Source of the DNA: Fimbriimonadaceae bacterium | Lineage (GTDB): Bacteria > Armatimonadota > Fimbriimonadia > Fimbriimonadales > Fimbriimonadaceae | Direction of reading: 5' to 3' | DNA: 64,000 bases | NCBI GenBank assembly: GCA_022843485.1 | Contig: JALHNM010000001.1 | Span: forward strand, 682,001 to 746,000 | In this document: piece by piece, positions 26,948-35,585 of the stretch | Position numbering within the stretch: position 1 is the stretch's first letter | Layout: each line of letters starts with the position of its first letter | Notes under the pieces: model-generated | Told to the model about the DNA's origin: nothing | Databases searched by the model: none | What the model saw: the letters and a program-made list of their open reading frames with translations, nothing else | Made by a program: the position numbers and the translations under genes

Positions 26948-27338
26948 CGGAAACGGGCCCTTTGGTGCGGAGCTGCTCTTCGAGCGCGGCCCAAGACTGC
27001 CGCAGTTCGGTGAGCACCTGGGCCGCTTCTGCCAGCGGGGCCGGGTCGTCGGACAGGTTGCCGGCGACGAGGCGGTCGTAGCAGAAGCTATAGAGCCCCA
27101 GGAGGTTGTGGGCGATCTCCGAGCCCTTCTCCATGTCGAGGCACGACATGAGCTCGGCGATGATCTTCTGTGCCCGGACCAGATCCTCGTTCTTGCGGTA
27201 GAGGTCGCCGTCGGCCATGGCCCGGCGGCCACTCTCGATGAACCGGAGGGCCCCGTCGTAGAGCATGACGACGAGTTGCAGCGGCGAGGCGCTGGTCACC
27301 GCCGCCTTGCGGTACTGATCGAGTGGCTTGGACGACAT
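26937..27338 (-). CDS. fliS: flagellar secretion chaperone FliS
   Basis: 133 residues. DQYRKAAVTSASPLQLVVML is the FliS signature near the N terminus, and NLLGLYSFCYDRLVAGNLSD is conserved further on. It binds the flagellin C terminus in the cytoplasm before export. The chosen start MSSKPLDQYRK matches family length; an upstream ATG at 27386 would add 16 residues. It is remote from the main flagellar cluster and no flagellin gene is in the window. Confidence 0.93.
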   Translation of the reverse strand: MSSKPLDQYRKAAVTSASPLQLVVMLYDGALRFIESGRRAMADGDLYRKNEDLVRAQKIIAELMSCLDMEKGSEIAHNLLGLYSFCYDRLVAGNLSDDPAPLAEAAQVLTELRQSWAALEEQLRTKGPVSDAA

Positions 27339-27406
27339 CGGCAAGGTCAGACTCTCCCGAGAGACACGAAGATTATCGGTCGCCATCCGCGATCTTGGAG
27401 GCCGGG

Positions 27407-27877
27407 TCAGCCTTCTGGGGCCGAGCCCTCGTGGTCGCGGGGGAGCAGGAGCACGCCGAGCAGGCCTGTCCATAGGAACCACACGATCGGGAGGAGCCAG
27501 GCCCAGCGCTCCGGGTACTCGGGGGCGGGGAGGTCGACGCTGAGGCGGCCCAGCATCGTCTGCTCCAGCCGCAGGTACATGAACACCGCCGACGCCATGC
27601 CGCCCCCGAAGAAGCCGCTTGCCCCGGCCAGCCGGAAGCGGCGGATGCAGAGGGCCCCGAACACGCTCGCGGGAAGGGCCCCGGTCAGACCGATCGTGAT
27701 GAGCCCGTCCAGCCGGTACTCAGGGAAGACCAGCCAAGGCCAGACCGCGATGAGATAGGTGAACACCGCGGCGAGTGAGATCGTCGCGCACCCCGCCATG
27801 AGCTGGGTCTCGAAGTCGGACTTCGACTTGACCGGCTCGCTGAGCGGTTCGTCGGTTCGGAGCGGTTCGTGGGCCAT
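27407..27877 (-). CDS. hypothetical integral membrane protein
   Basis: 156 residues with about four hydrophobic segments (near 28-50, 57-78, 84-102, 124-145). The N-terminal ~25 residues are polar and acidic. I recognise no family. It lies between gap and fliS on the same strand and could be co-transcribed with either. Confidence 0.6.
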   Translation of the reverse strand: MAHEPLRTDEPLSEPVKSKSDFETQLMAGCATISLAAVFTYLIAVWPWLVFPEYRLDGLITIGLTGALPASVFGALCIRRFRLAGASGFFGGGMASAVFMYLRLEQTMLGRLSVDLPAPEYPERWAWLLPIVWFLWTGLLGVLLLPRDHEGSAPEG

Positions 27878-27905
27878 CGTAGGGTTCTTGGGCCCCTGGG
27901 TCTGG

Positions 27906-27932
27906 GGTCGGCGCCGACACCCGGCGCCGACC
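27906..27932 (-). terminator. stem-loop just past gap
   Basis: GGTCGGCGCCG (27906-27916) pairs with CGGCGCCGACC (27922-27932) around ACACC, starting nine bases after the gap stop on the minus strand. No U-tract, so termination is uncertain. Confidence 0.5.
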
Positions 27933-27940
27933 CGTCCCGG

Positions 27941-28951
27941 TCAGAGGCCTTTCTGGGCCATGAAGTGGACGATGTCGGCGATGCGGCAGCTGTAGCCCCA
28001 TTCGTTGTCGTACCACGCCACGGCCTTGACCATTTCGTCGAGGACGACGGTGTCGGGGGCGCTGAAGATCGAGCTGTGGGCGTCGCCGCGCAGGTCGCTC
28101 GAGACCAGCTCCTCGTCGGTGTAGCGGAGGATGCCCTTCATCGGCCCGTCGGCGTAGCGCTTCATGGCGGCGTTGACCTCCTCCTTGGTCACCGCCCGGC
28201 TGAGGACGGCGGTGAAATCGACGACGGAGACGGTCGGGACGGGGACTCGGAACGCCATGCCCGTGAACTTGCCCTTGAGCTCGGGGATGACGAGGCCGAC
28301 GGCCTTGGCGGCGCCGGTCGAGCTCGGCACCACGTTCTCGGCGCCCGCCCGGGAGTCGCGCAGGTCCTTCTTGGCGGTATCGACCATGCTCTGGCTGTTC
28401 GTGTAGGCGTGGACGGTGGTGAGGAGGCCCTTCTGGATCCCGAACGTCTCGTGGAGCACCTTGGCGACCGGGGCGAGGCCGTTCGTCGTACAGCTCGCGT
28501 TGCTGATGACGTGGTGCTGGGTCGGGTCGTACATGTCGTCGTTCACGCCGAGGACGATGGTGACGTCCTCGTTCTTGCCCGGGGCAGAGATGACGACCTT
28601 CTTCACGCCGCGCTCGCGGTGGCCCTTGGCCAGGTTCGCGTCGGTGAACCGGCCGGTCGACTCGATGACGAGGTCGCAGCCCACGGTGTCCCACGGGATC
28701 TTGGCCGGCTCAGTCTCCTTGAAGACCTTGATGTCGTAGCCGGCGACCTGGATCGAGTCGTCGTCGTGGGTCACGTCGCCGTGGTAGGGTCCGTAGACCG
28801 TGTCGTAGCGGAACAGGTAGGCGTTCGTCCCGACGTCCGTGAGGTCGTTGACGGCGACGACCTCGATGTTCTCCCGTTGCCTCTCGACGATCGCTCGGAG
28901 CGACAGGCGCCCGATCCGCCCGAACCCGTTGATCCCAACCCTGATGGCCAT
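27941..28951 (-). CDS. gap: glyceraldehyde-3-phosphate dehydrogenase
   Basis: 336 residues, standard length. The NAD-binding GINGFGRIGR opens the protein, and the catalytic cysteine C154 lies in SNASCTTNGLAPV. It oxidises glyceraldehyde-3-phosphate to 1,3-bisphosphoglycerate in glycolysis. Transcribed alone or with the downstream membrane-protein gene; pgk and tpi are not adjacent. Confidence 0.97.
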   Translation of the reverse strand: MAIRVGINGFGRIGRLSLRAIVERQRENIEVVAVNDLTDVGTNAYLFRYDTVYGPYHGDVTHDDDSIQVAGYDIKVFKETEPAKIPWDTVGCDLVIESTGRFTDANLAKGHRERGVKKVVISAPGKNEDVTIVLGVNDDMYDPTQHHVISNASCTTNGLAPVAKVLHETFGIQKGLLTTVHAYTNSQSMVDTAKKDLRDSRAGAENVVPSSTGAAKAVGLVIPELKGKFTGMAFRVPVPTVSVVDFTAVLSRAVTKEEVNAAMKRYADGPMKGILRYTDEELVSSDLRGDAHSSIFSAPDTVVLDEMVKAVAWYDNEWGYSCRIADIVHFMAQKGL

Positions 28952-29091
28952 GACGCCCCTAAGGTTACCGAAGGCGAGGGTCGGCCGGGCTTCGGACGGC
29001 CCAAACGATCCTTCCGTGGTGCGCTGAACTTTGACGGTTCGGCGACGTCTGACCTTGCGTAGACCCCGTTGAGGGGCTTTGGAGACAGACC

Positions 29092-29574
29092 ATGAACATT
29101 CGAACCATCGGCGTCGTCGCCGTCCTTGCTCTCGCCGGGCTCGCCTCGGCCCAGTTCGTCGAAGGCGCCCGCGGGCGTGGGGAAGTCACGAACCGTGAGA
29201 ACGCGAAGGGCACGTTCAGTTTCAACGCGGCCCGGTTCCTCCGGAACAACGAGGAGGTCGTGAACGGGATGGTGGAGTTCGGCACGCGATCGCGCGAGCG
29301 AGCCGTCACCATTCAGGGCCGGGTGCAGCGACTCGCCGTCAACGGCGAGCGAAAGGTGGCCGAGTTTGCCGGTGAGGGCGTGCTCATCGTTCGGACGCCC
29401 CGTGGCGTCGAGCGGGTCCAGGGCCGCTTCCAGGCCCGTGCCGTCGACCGCCGCCAGAACGGCCAGGGCGACCCGGACGTCTTCAGCATCCTCTTCGAGG
29501 GGCCGAACAACGTTCGCTTCGAGTTCGGCGGCAACGTCACTCGCGGCGAGGTCACCGTCAAGCCCCGAGCCTAG
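29092..29574 (+). CDS. small secreted protein of unknown function
   Basis: 160 residues. A clear signal peptide (TIGVVAVLALAGLASAQ, cleavage after ~20) is followed by a beta-rich, Arg/Asn-rich mature region (GKGRGEV-like and FEGPNNVRFEFGGNV motifs). I do not recognise the family. ATG with GGAGACAG upstream at suitable spacing. Monocistronic. Confidence 0.65.
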   Translation: MNIRTIGVVAVLALAGLASAQFVEGARGRGEVTNRENAKGTFSFNAARFLRNNEEVVNGMVEFGTRSRERAVTIQGRVQRLAVNGERKVAEFAGEGVLIVRTPRGVERVQGRFQARAVDRRQNGQGDPDVFSILFEGPNNVRFEFGGNVTRGEVTVKPRA

Positions 29575-29671
29575 CGGTCCACGCCTCTCCCACCGAGCGG
29601 CGGCCTCGCGGTCGCCGCTCGGGTCGAGGGCACCGAGTTGCGGTGCGTTCACCGAGGAGAGGAAAGGACAG

Positions 29672-29706
29672 AAAGCCCCGCCCGGTTCGTTCCGGTGCGG
29701 GGCTTT
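29672..29706. terminator. bidirectional rho-independent terminator after rpsI
   Basis: AAAGCCCCGC (29672-29681) pairs with GCGGGGCTTT (29697-29706), extended inside by CCGG/CCGG. T-rich on the + side (CTTTTC) and, on the minus strand, ending CTTTC. It closes the ribosomal operon from one side and possibly the small secreted gene from the other. Confidence 0.8.
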
Positions 29707-29729
29707 TCTGCGACAGGGGTGGGGGCGCC

Positions 29730-30125
29730 TTAGCGCTTGACGAACTGGAAGCCGCGGCGGGCCTTCTTACGGCCGTACTTCTTGCGCTCCTTGACCCGGG
29801 CGTCCCGGGTGAGGAAGCCGCCTCCGCGGAGGGACTTGCGGAGGTTCTCGTCGATCTCGACGAGGGCGCGCGAGATCCCGAGCCGGACGGCACCGGCTTG
29901 CCCGGTGATGCCGCCGCCCTTGACCTTGGCCCGGACGTTGAACCGGCCCTCGATCTCGAGGGCGGTCAGCGGGCTCTTCACGAGGATCTCGAGCACAGGC
30001 CGGCAGAGGTAGGTGTCGTAGTCTCGGTCGTTGATGAGGATGCGGCCGTCGCCGGGTTCGATCCAGACTCGGGCCACGGCGCACTTCCGGCGGCCGGTGC
30101 CATAGGCTAGGGCGTTCTTGCTCAC
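29730..30125 (-). CDS. rpsI: 30S ribosomal protein S9
   Basis: 131 residues with [17 protein letters not shown] near the N terminus and the basic C-terminal tail [17 protein letters not shown], which reaches the P-site tRNA. Overlaps rplM by four bases (ATGA). Confidence 0.98.
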   Translation of the reverse strand: MSKNALAYGTGRRKCAVARVWIEPGDGRILINDRDYDTYLCRPVLEILVKSPLTALEIEGRFNVRAKVKGGGITGQAGAVRLGISRALVEIDENLRKSLRGGGFLTRDARVKERKKYGRKKARRGFQFVKR

Positions 30126-30556
30126 TTACGCACCTCGAGCGGCTTGGGGTTCTGGGCCTCGTGCGGGTGGTCCGGGCCGGCGTAGACCTTCAGCTTCGTG
30201 TAGGTGCTCTTCCCGAGCTTGGTCTTGGGCAGCATGCCCCAGATGACCTTCTCGAGCAGGCGGGCGGGCTTTTCGGCGAGGAAGTCCTCGCGGCTGATGT
30301 TCCGGATGCCGCCGGGCCACATCGTGTGCCAGTAGAGGAGCTCCTTGCCCTTGTTGCCCGTCCACACGGCCTTGTCGGCGTTGACGACGACGACGAAGTC
30401 GCCGCAGTCCATATGGTAGGTAAAGGTCGGTTTATGCTTGCCGCGGAGGATCTGGGCGACTTGGGCCGCGAGGCGGCCCACCGGCACGCCGGTCGCATCG
30501 ACCACGTACCAGTCCCTTTCGATCGTCGACGGCTTCGCCGTGTACGTTCTGTTCAT
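30122..30556 (-). CDS. rplM: 50S ribosomal protein L13
   Basis: 144 residues: [17 protein letters not shown] near the N terminus, then [13 protein letters not shown] and the [15 protein letters not shown] region. Standard length. Part of the truA-rplM-rpsI end of the second ribosomal block. Confidence 0.98.
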   Translation of the reverse strand: MNRTYTAKPSTIERDWYVVDATGVPVGRLAAQVAQILRGKHKPTFTYHMDCGDFVVVVNADKAVWTGNKGKELLYWHTMWPGGIRNISREDFLAEKPARLLEKVIWGMLPKTKLGKSTYTKLKVYAGPDHPHEAQNPKPLEVRK

Positions 30557-30592
30557 CGTTGTTCCCTGTCGTTAGATTGTCCTGTCAAATCG

Positions 30593-31426
30593 TTAGTCGT
30601 TGTCGTTGCGGAAGCGCCCGCTCTGGTCGCTCGGCTTCCGTCCGTAATCGACCTTCATGAGGCAGAGCCCCCCTGCGGGGAGCACTACCGGCCAGTGTCC
30701 GGAGTAGTCCCGGTCGTAGGGCCGTTCGAAGAGCCGGTCGATGGTCTCGGGGTCTCGGCTGCCCCGGCCGACCTCGAAGAGGGCCCCGCAGACCCTTCGC
30801 ATCATTCCCCGAGCAAAGGCGAGGGCGACGATGTCGATGCGAACCTCGTCCCGTGCTTGGCTCACCCGGACGCTGCTCACGGTCCTCACCGTGTTCTCGT
30901 GGGCCTCGAGGAGTTGGGTGAAGGCGCGGAAGTCACGCTGGCCTTCGAAGCGCCGGGCGGCTTCGGCCATGGCGCCTGTGTCGAGGGGTCGTCCCCAGCC
31001 GTAGGTGTACCGACCTCGTTCCGGGTCTCGCGGCGCGCAGTGGATGCGGTAGCGGTACCACCGGTTAAGGGCCCAGAACCGGGCGTGGAACTCCCGGTGG
31101 ACGATCCTCGCGCTCTGGACGGCAACGTCCCCGGGCAACGCGTCGTTGAGGGCTCGCCGCCAGTTCTCCATCGGCATGCTCACGTCCGTGTCGAAGTGGC
31201 AGCTTTGGGCCCTTGCGTGTGCCCCGGCGTCGGTCCGGCTGGCGCCGACGGGTTCGTTCTCCTCGCCCGAGACCCGGCGAACGGCGTCTGTCAATGTGCC
31301 GTGGACGGTGCGTCGTCCACGCTGCGGCGCCCAGCCGCAGAAGTCGGTGCCGTCGTAGGCGACGACGAGTCGGATGCGCCGGGTCTTAGTCTCGGACAAG
31401 CTCCAGGACGCAGGTGTCGGCCCCAT
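30593..31426 (-). CDS. truA: tRNA pseudouridine(38-40) synthase TruA
   Basis: 277 residues. The catalytic aspartate is in GASRTDAGAHARAQ; IRLVVAYDGTDFCGWAPQ opens the conserved fold. Isomerises uridines in the tRNA anticodon stem-loop. The ATG at 31426 overlaps rplQ by 41 bases; a TTG at 31399 would shorten this overlap to 14 bases and keep the domain. Position after rplQ is common. Confidence 0.94.
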   Translation of the reverse strand: MGPTPASWSLSETKTRRIRLVVAYDGTDFCGWAPQRGRRTVHGTLTDAVRRVSGEENEPVGASRTDAGAHARAQSCHFDTDVSMPMENWRRALNDALPGDVAVQSARIVHREFHARFWALNRWYRYRIHCAPRDPERGRYTYGWGRPLDTGAMAEAARRFEGQRDFRAFTQLLEAHENTVRTVSSVRVSQARDEVRIDIVALAFARGMMRRVCGALFEVGRGSRDPETIDRLFERPYDRDYSGHWPVVLPAGGLCLMKVDYGRKPSDQSGRFRNDND

Positions 31427-31835
31427 CGCCCCGGCGGGTGCCGGTGCGGGTGAGGCGGGTGTAGCCGCCGGGCCGGTCTTTGAACATCGGCGCGACGTGC
31501 TTAAAGAGGTGGCTGACGAGGTCTTCGCCGTTCAGGAGGCTCCGATCGACGAGCAGCTGAAGCTTTTCGGCCTCGGTCTTGCCGGCGAGGGCGGCCGGTC
31601 GGGCGCTCGAGCGGCTGTGGCCGACGAGCACCTTCCGGGCCTCGCGGCGGGCGTGCAGGGTGTCGTCCTTGGCGGTGGTGATGAGCTTCTCGACGAGGCG
31701 GCGGAGTTCCTTGGCCCGGCCGACGGTGGTATGGACGTACCCGACCCGGACGAACTGCCGGGTGAGGTTCGTGAGGAGGTGCCGGCGTTGGTCGCTCGGC
31801 AGCCCCAGTTTCCTTCGATCGACGCGGTGTCGCAT
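31386..31835 (-). CDS. rplQ: 50S ribosomal protein L17
   Basis: 149 residues. The conserved MRHRVDRRKLGLPSDQRRHL start and the RRLVEKLITTAKDDTLHARR stretch are intact. The C-terminal ~30 residues (from GGYTRLTRTGTRRGDGAD) are typical of L17. Follows rpoA by 12 bases. Confidence 0.98.
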   Translation of the reverse strand: MRHRVDRRKLGLPSDQRRHLLTNLTRQFVRVGYVHTTVGRAKELRRLVEKLITTAKDDTLHARREARKVLVGHSRSSARPAALAGKTEAEKLQLLVDRSLLNGEDLVSHLFKHVAPMFKDRPGGYTRLTRTGTRRGDGADTCVLELVRD

Positions 31836-31847
31836 GGGTGTGTTCCT

Positions 31848-32834
31848 TTAGAAATCGTCCTCGTCGTCGAGGAGGTCGATGTTGATATAGCCGCCCTTGG
31901 AGGGTCGGAGTTCGACGTTGTGCTCGGCGAGCTTGTCTCGGACCTCGTGCAGCGACTTCTTCCCGAAGCCCCTGATGCTGGTCAGGTCGGCCTCGTTGAC
32001 GATGGCGAGCTGGCGCAGCGTGAGGATCCCGGCCCGCCGCAGGCAGTTGAACGTGCGCTGGCTGAAGTCGAGCTCTTCGATCTTGAGGTCGGGGATGTTG
32101 GCGAGTTCGGGGGCGAGCTCACCGTCGTCGTCGAGCCCGAGGTCGAGCCCGGCGCTGCCGAGTTCGAAGAACATCTTGAAGTACCGGTCGAGGATGTGGG
32201 CGGCCTGGGTGACGGCGTCGTTCGGGGCGCACCCGCCGTTGGTCCAGACCTCGAGGATGAGCCGCTCGTAGTCGGTGCGCATCCCGACGCGGGTGGCCTC
32301 GACGGTGTAGTTGACCTTGCGGACGGGCGTGAACTGGCTCCCGCTCGGGATCACGCCGATCACGCCTCGGTACCGCTCTTGGCGCTCCGGGAGCACGTAG
32401 CCGCTCCCCCAGCCGATGTAGAGCTCGGCCGTGAGGCTAGCCTTCGGGTCGCTGATCGTCGCGAGGTAGCACTCCGGGTTGACGACGGTCACGCCTTCGG
32501 GGCACTGGATATCGGCGGCGGTGACCCGCCCCGGGCCCTTGACGTCGATACGCAGCACGGCCTCTTCGGGCTGGGGGCCGTCGAAGTTCCAGCGCAGGCC
32601 CAGCCCCTTCAGGTTGAGCAGGAGTTCGGTCGTGTCCTCCTTGACGCCGGGGATCGGGGCGAACTCGTGGAAGACCTTGTCGATCTTGATGGCACAGACG
32701 GCGGCGCCTTGGATGCTGCTGAGCATGACCCGGCGAAGGGCGTTGCCGATCGTCTGCCCGTAGCCCCTCTCGAGGGGTTCGAGGACGAACTTGGCGTACT
32801 CCTGATCGATCTGGATGGTCTGGATGTGGGGCAT
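31848..32834 (-). CDS. rpoA: DNA-directed RNA polymerase alpha subunit
   Basis: 328 residues. The N-terminal domain (GYGQTIGNALRRVMLSS) assembles the polymerase. The C-terminal domain (NCLRRAGILTLRQLAIVNEA, then RGFGKKSLHEV) contacts UP elements and activators. A short acidic tail DDEDDF ends the protein. rpsD, usually just upstream, is missing here. Confidence 0.98.
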   Translation of the reverse strand: MPHIQTIQIDQEYAKFVLEPLERGYGQTIGNALRRVMLSSIQGAAVCAIKIDKVFHEFAPIPGVKEDTTELLLNLKGLGLRWNFDGPQPEEAVLRIDVKGPGRVTAADIQCPEGVTVVNPECYLATISDPKASLTAELYIGWGSGYVLPERQERYRGVIGVIPSGSQFTPVRKVNYTVEATRVGMRTDYERLILEVWTNGGCAPNDAVTQAAHILDRYFKMFFELGSAGLDLGLDDDGELAPELANIPDLKIEELDFSQRTFNCLRRAGILTLRQLAIVNEADLTSIRGFGKKSLHEVRDKLAEHNVELRPSKGGYINIDLLDDEDDF

Positions 32835-32849
32835 TCGGTTTTCGGGGGG

Positions 32850-33242
32850 TCAGACTCGGCGCTTCTTGGGCGGCCGGCAGCCGTTGTGGGGGACCTTCGT
32901 GACGTCGCGGATCGAGCGCACGTCGAGGCCGGTGGCGTTGAGCGAGCGGATGGCGGTCTCTCGCCCGCCCCCGGGGCCGCTCACGAAGACGTCGACGCTC
33001 TCCATGCCGTGGTCCTTGGCCTTGTTCGCGGCCTTCTCGGCGCTGAGCTGGGCGGCGAAGGGCGTTCCCTTGCGGCTCCCTTTGAAGCCGACGTTGCCGC
33101 TCGAAGACCAGCACAGGGCGTTGCCTTGGGCGTCGGTGATCGTGACGATCGTGTTGTTGAACGACGAGTGGATATAAGCGTGGCCGTGGGCGACCTGTCG
33201 CTTCTCCTTCTGTTTGCCGCGGGTAGTGGGTTTGCGTGCCAT
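32850..33242 (-). CDS. rpsK: 30S ribosomal protein S11
   Basis: 130 residues with [20 protein letters not shown] and the C-terminal [18 protein letters not shown], both diagnostic. Located between rpsM and rpoA. Confidence 0.98.
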   Translation of the reverse strand: MARKPTTRGKQKEKRQVAHGHAYIHSSFNNTIVTITDAQGNALCWSSSGNVGFKGSRKGTPFAAQLSAEKAANKAKDHGMESVDVFVSGPGGGRETAIRSLNATGLDVRSIRDVTKVPHNGCRPPKKRRV

Positions 33243-33245
33243 GCC

Positions 33246-33623
33246 TTACTTCTTGGCCTTCTTCTTCCCGGCGACGGTCTTGGCCTTGCCCTTCCGGGTG
33301 CGAGCGTTGCGGCGAGTGTTCTGGCCGCGGGTGGGCAGGCCTCGGCGGTGCCGCAGCCCCCGGTACGAGCCGATCTCGATGAGCCGGCGGATGTTGGCGT
33401 AGTGCTCGCGGCGGAGGTCGCCCTCGACTTGGTAGTCCTCGTCGATGACGTTTCGGAGCTTCGCGACCTCTTCGTCGCTCAGGTCACGGATTTTCTTGCG
33501 GGGGTCCGTCCCCGACTTCTCGACGATCTCGGAGGCACGCTTCGGACCGATGCCGAAGATGCTCTGCAGGCCGTAGTAAACGGCCTTGTCACGGGGGAGG
33601 TCGACGCCTGCGATACGAGCCAT
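33246..33623 (-). CDS. rpsM: 30S ribosomal protein S13
   Basis: 125 residues starting [13 protein letters not shown], with the helix-hairpin-helix region [12 protein letters not shown] and the basic [20 protein letters not shown] segment. The C-terminal tail is Lys-rich. Confidence 0.98.
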   Translation of the reverse strand: MARIAGVDLPRDKAVYYGLQSIFGIGPKRASEIVEKSGTDPRKKIRDLSDEEVAKLRNVIDEDYQVEGDLRREHYANIRRLIEIGSYRGLRHRRGLPTRGQNTRRNARTRKGKAKTVAGKKKAKK

Positions 33624-33632
33624 GGGTGATTC

Positions 33633-33746
33633 TTAACCTTGTCGCTGCTTGTGCTTCGGGTTGATGCAGATCACCCGGACAACGCCCTCGCGCTTGATGA
33701 TCTTGCACTTTTCGCAAATCTTTTTGACGCTCGCTCGGACTTTCAT
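33633..33746 (-). CDS. rpmJ: 50S ribosomal protein L36
   Basis: 37 residues, [20 protein letters not shown] onward. The zinc ligands C11, C14, C27 and H32 are all present, so this is the zinc-binding form. Preceded by AAGGAG ten bases before the ATG. It is the first gene of the second ribosomal transcription block. Confidence 0.97.
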   Translation of the reverse strand: MKVRASVKKICEKCKIIKREGVVRVICINPKHKQRQG

Positions 33747-33849
33747 GGGGTTTAACTGCTCCTTCGGCGCCGCCCGGGCCGTCCCATTCACGGGGGAGGC
33801 GGCCTTCGGCGGGTCGCGCCGACCGACGTGGACGCCCGGCGCGAAGAGG

Positions 33850-33861
33850 GATGATACCAGC
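33850..33861 (-). promoter_or_regulatory. extended -10 promoter of the rpmJ-rpsM-rpsK-rpoA-rplQ-truA-rplM-rpsI block
   Basis: The minus strand reads GCTGGTATCATC: extended -10 TGG-TATCAT with no clear -35. It sits between the infA stop and rpmJ, leaving a ~100-base leader. The same 12 bases occur upstream of rpsN at 40102-40113. Confidence 0.6.
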
Positions 33862-33893
33862 CCGGGGGGCCGTCCGTGCGGGGTCCGGGACCC

Positions 33894-34163
33894 TCAGCGG
33901 TAGCGGTAGACGATACGGGCCCGAGTGAGGTCGTAGGGGCTCACTTCGACGCGGACCCGGTCGCCGGTGAGGATTCGGATCCAGTGCTTGCGCATCTTGC
34001 CGCTGACGTAGGCCAGGATCTCGCCGTCAGTCTCCTCGAGCTTGACTCGGAACTGGGCGTTGGGCAGGTTCTCGACGACGGTGCCGTCGAGCTGGATCCC
34101 CTCTTCCTTATCCGATTCGTCGGTGGACTTTTTCTTGTGGTGATAGTGTCGGCCTCGCGGCAT
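33894..34163 (-). CDS. infA: translation initiation factor IF-1 with N-terminal extension
   Basis: 89 residues against the usual ~72. The OB-fold core is clear ([46 protein letters not shown]). The first ~20 residues ([20 protein letters not shown]) are a His/Lys-rich then acidic extension, with no internal Met to offer a shorter start. Follows map by 16 bases. Confidence 0.95.
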   Translation of the reverse strand: MPRGRHYHHKKKSTDESDKEEGIQLDGTVVENLPNAQFRVKLEETDGEILAYVSGKMRKHWIRILTGDRVRVEVSPYDLTRARIVYRYR

Positions 34164-34179
34164 GGTCTCCTGGTTCGTC

Positions 34180-34932
34180 TCACTCCACGGTCAGCAGTTC
34201 CGGCCCGTCGCTGGTGACGGCGACCGTGTGTTCGAAGTGTGCGCTGAGTTTACCGTCCGCCGTGACGACGGTCCAGCCGTCCGGCAGGGTCACGATCTTC
34301 GCCGTCCCTTCGTTGACCATCGGTTCGATACAGATCGTCGCCCCCGCCTTCAGGACCGGCCCTTGTCCCGGTCGTCCATAGTTGGGGACGTTCGGGGCCT
34401 CGTGGAGGTCGCGCCCGATCCCGTGGCCCAGCAGTTCTCGGACGACGGAGTAGCCGTTCCGTTCGACGTACCGTTGGATGGTCGAGGAGACTTCGCCGAC
34501 CCTCGCCCCCACCCTCGCCTTGGCGATGCCTTGCATCAGAGCCTCGCGGGTCACGTTCAGCAGTCGCTGGGCGTTCGGGGCGATCGTGTCGACGGGGTAC
34601 GTCCATGCGCTATCGGCGTGGAAGCCGTCCTTATAGACCCCGACGTCGATGTCGACGATGTCGCCCGGGTTCAGGACTCTGGGGCCGGGTATCCCGTGGA
34701 TGACGACCTCGTTGACGCTGATACAGGTCGAGGCGGGGTAGTCGCCCCGGTAGCCGAGGAAGCTGGGCACGCCCCCTTCCTCGGTGATGATCCGGTGGGC
34801 GAGGGCGTCGAGGTCGCCGGTGGTGGTCTTCCCGGGCACGATCGCCTCGCTGAGGAGCCGCAGGGTCCGGGCGACGATCCGGCCCGACTCGCGCATCTTG
34901 GCGATCTCAGAGTCCTTCTTAAGGAGGATCAA
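34180..34932 (-). CDS. map: methionine aminopeptidase, type I
   Basis: 250 residues starting at a TTG that overlaps the adk stop (TTGA). Metal ligands are visible in [40 protein letters not shown] and AHFEHTVAV. Removes the initiator methionine. Upstream in-frame codons to 35178 lie inside adk and were rejected. Confidence 0.95.
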   Translation of the reverse strand: MILLKKDSEIAKMRESGRIVARTLRLLSEAIVPGKTTTGDLDALAHRIITEEGGVPSFLGYRGDYPASTCISVNEVVIHGIPGPRVLNPGDIVDIDVGVYKDGFHADSAWTYPVDTIAPNAQRLLNVTREALMQGIAKARVGARVGEVSSTIQRYVERNGYSVVRELLGHGIGRDLHEAPNVPNYGRPGQGPVLKAGATICIEPMVNEGTAKIVTLPDGWTVVTADGKLSAHFEHTVAVTSDGPELLTVE

Positions 34933-35585
34933 ACGCCGAGCCCCGCGACGATCTGGGCGAACACCCGCTCCGGTTCTTGGACCGCGTCGACCCGGAGCAG
35001 CTGGCCCATGGCGGCGTAGTAGTCGACGACCGGCTGGGTGTTCTCGTGGAACACTCGGAGCCTCGCCCGGATGGTCTCCGGTCGGTCGTCCTCGCGCACG
35101 AGGAGCGGGCCGTTGCACTTGTCGCAGAGCCCCTCCCGCCGGGGCGGCTTTGCGGCCGAGTGGTAGATCTCGCCGCACTTCGTGCAGCCGATCCGGCCCG
35201 AGAGGCGTTCGACGACGACCTCGTCCTCGACCTCGAGCGACACGACCCCGGTGAGTTCGATGTGCTCGTGCTCGAGTTCCTCGGTCAGGGCCTCGGCTTG
35301 GCGGACGGTTCGCGGGAACCCGTCCAGGACGAAGCCCCGGTTGCGCACCTCGGCCGAGCGCAGGCGCTTGACCATCATCTGGATCGTGATGCCGTTCGGG
35401 ACGAGTTCGCCCCGGTCGATGTACGACTTGGCGAGTTGGCCGAGGTCGGTGTCGGCCTCGATCTCGGATCGGAAGATGACCCCGCTCGAGAGGGGTTTGA
35501 CGCCGAGCCGCTCTTCGAGGAGGGCCGACTGGGTGCCCTTCCCGACTCCCGGGGGGCCGATAAGGATCAGCCTCGCGCGGGTCAT
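34929..35585 (-). CDS. adk: adenylate kinase, zinc-type lid
   Basis: 218 residues. The P-loop GPPGVGKGTQ and DGFPRTVRQAEAL are conserved. The lid carries CTKC and CDKC, a four-cysteine zinc site. Interconverts AMP, ADP and ATP. Starts at an ATG overlapping the secY stop (ATGA). A longer frame through secY was rejected. Confidence 0.97.
   Translation of the reverse strand: MTRARLILIGPPGVGKGTQSALLEERLGVKPLSSGVIFRSEIEADTDLGQLAKSYIDRGELVPNGITIQMMVKRLRSAEVRNRGFVLDGFPRTVRQAEALTEELEHEHIELTGVVSLEVEDEVVVERLSGRIGCTKCGEIYHSAAKPPRREGLCDKCNGPLLVREDDRPETIRARLRVFHENTQPVVDYYAAMGQLLRVDAVQEPERVFAQIVAGLGV

Noticed and set aside
31374-33629. 751-codon open frame on the + strand across rplQ-rpoA-rpsK-rpsM
   Set aside because: Antisense to four unmistakable ribosomal/polymerase genes; long shadow frames are expected in GC-rich DNA.
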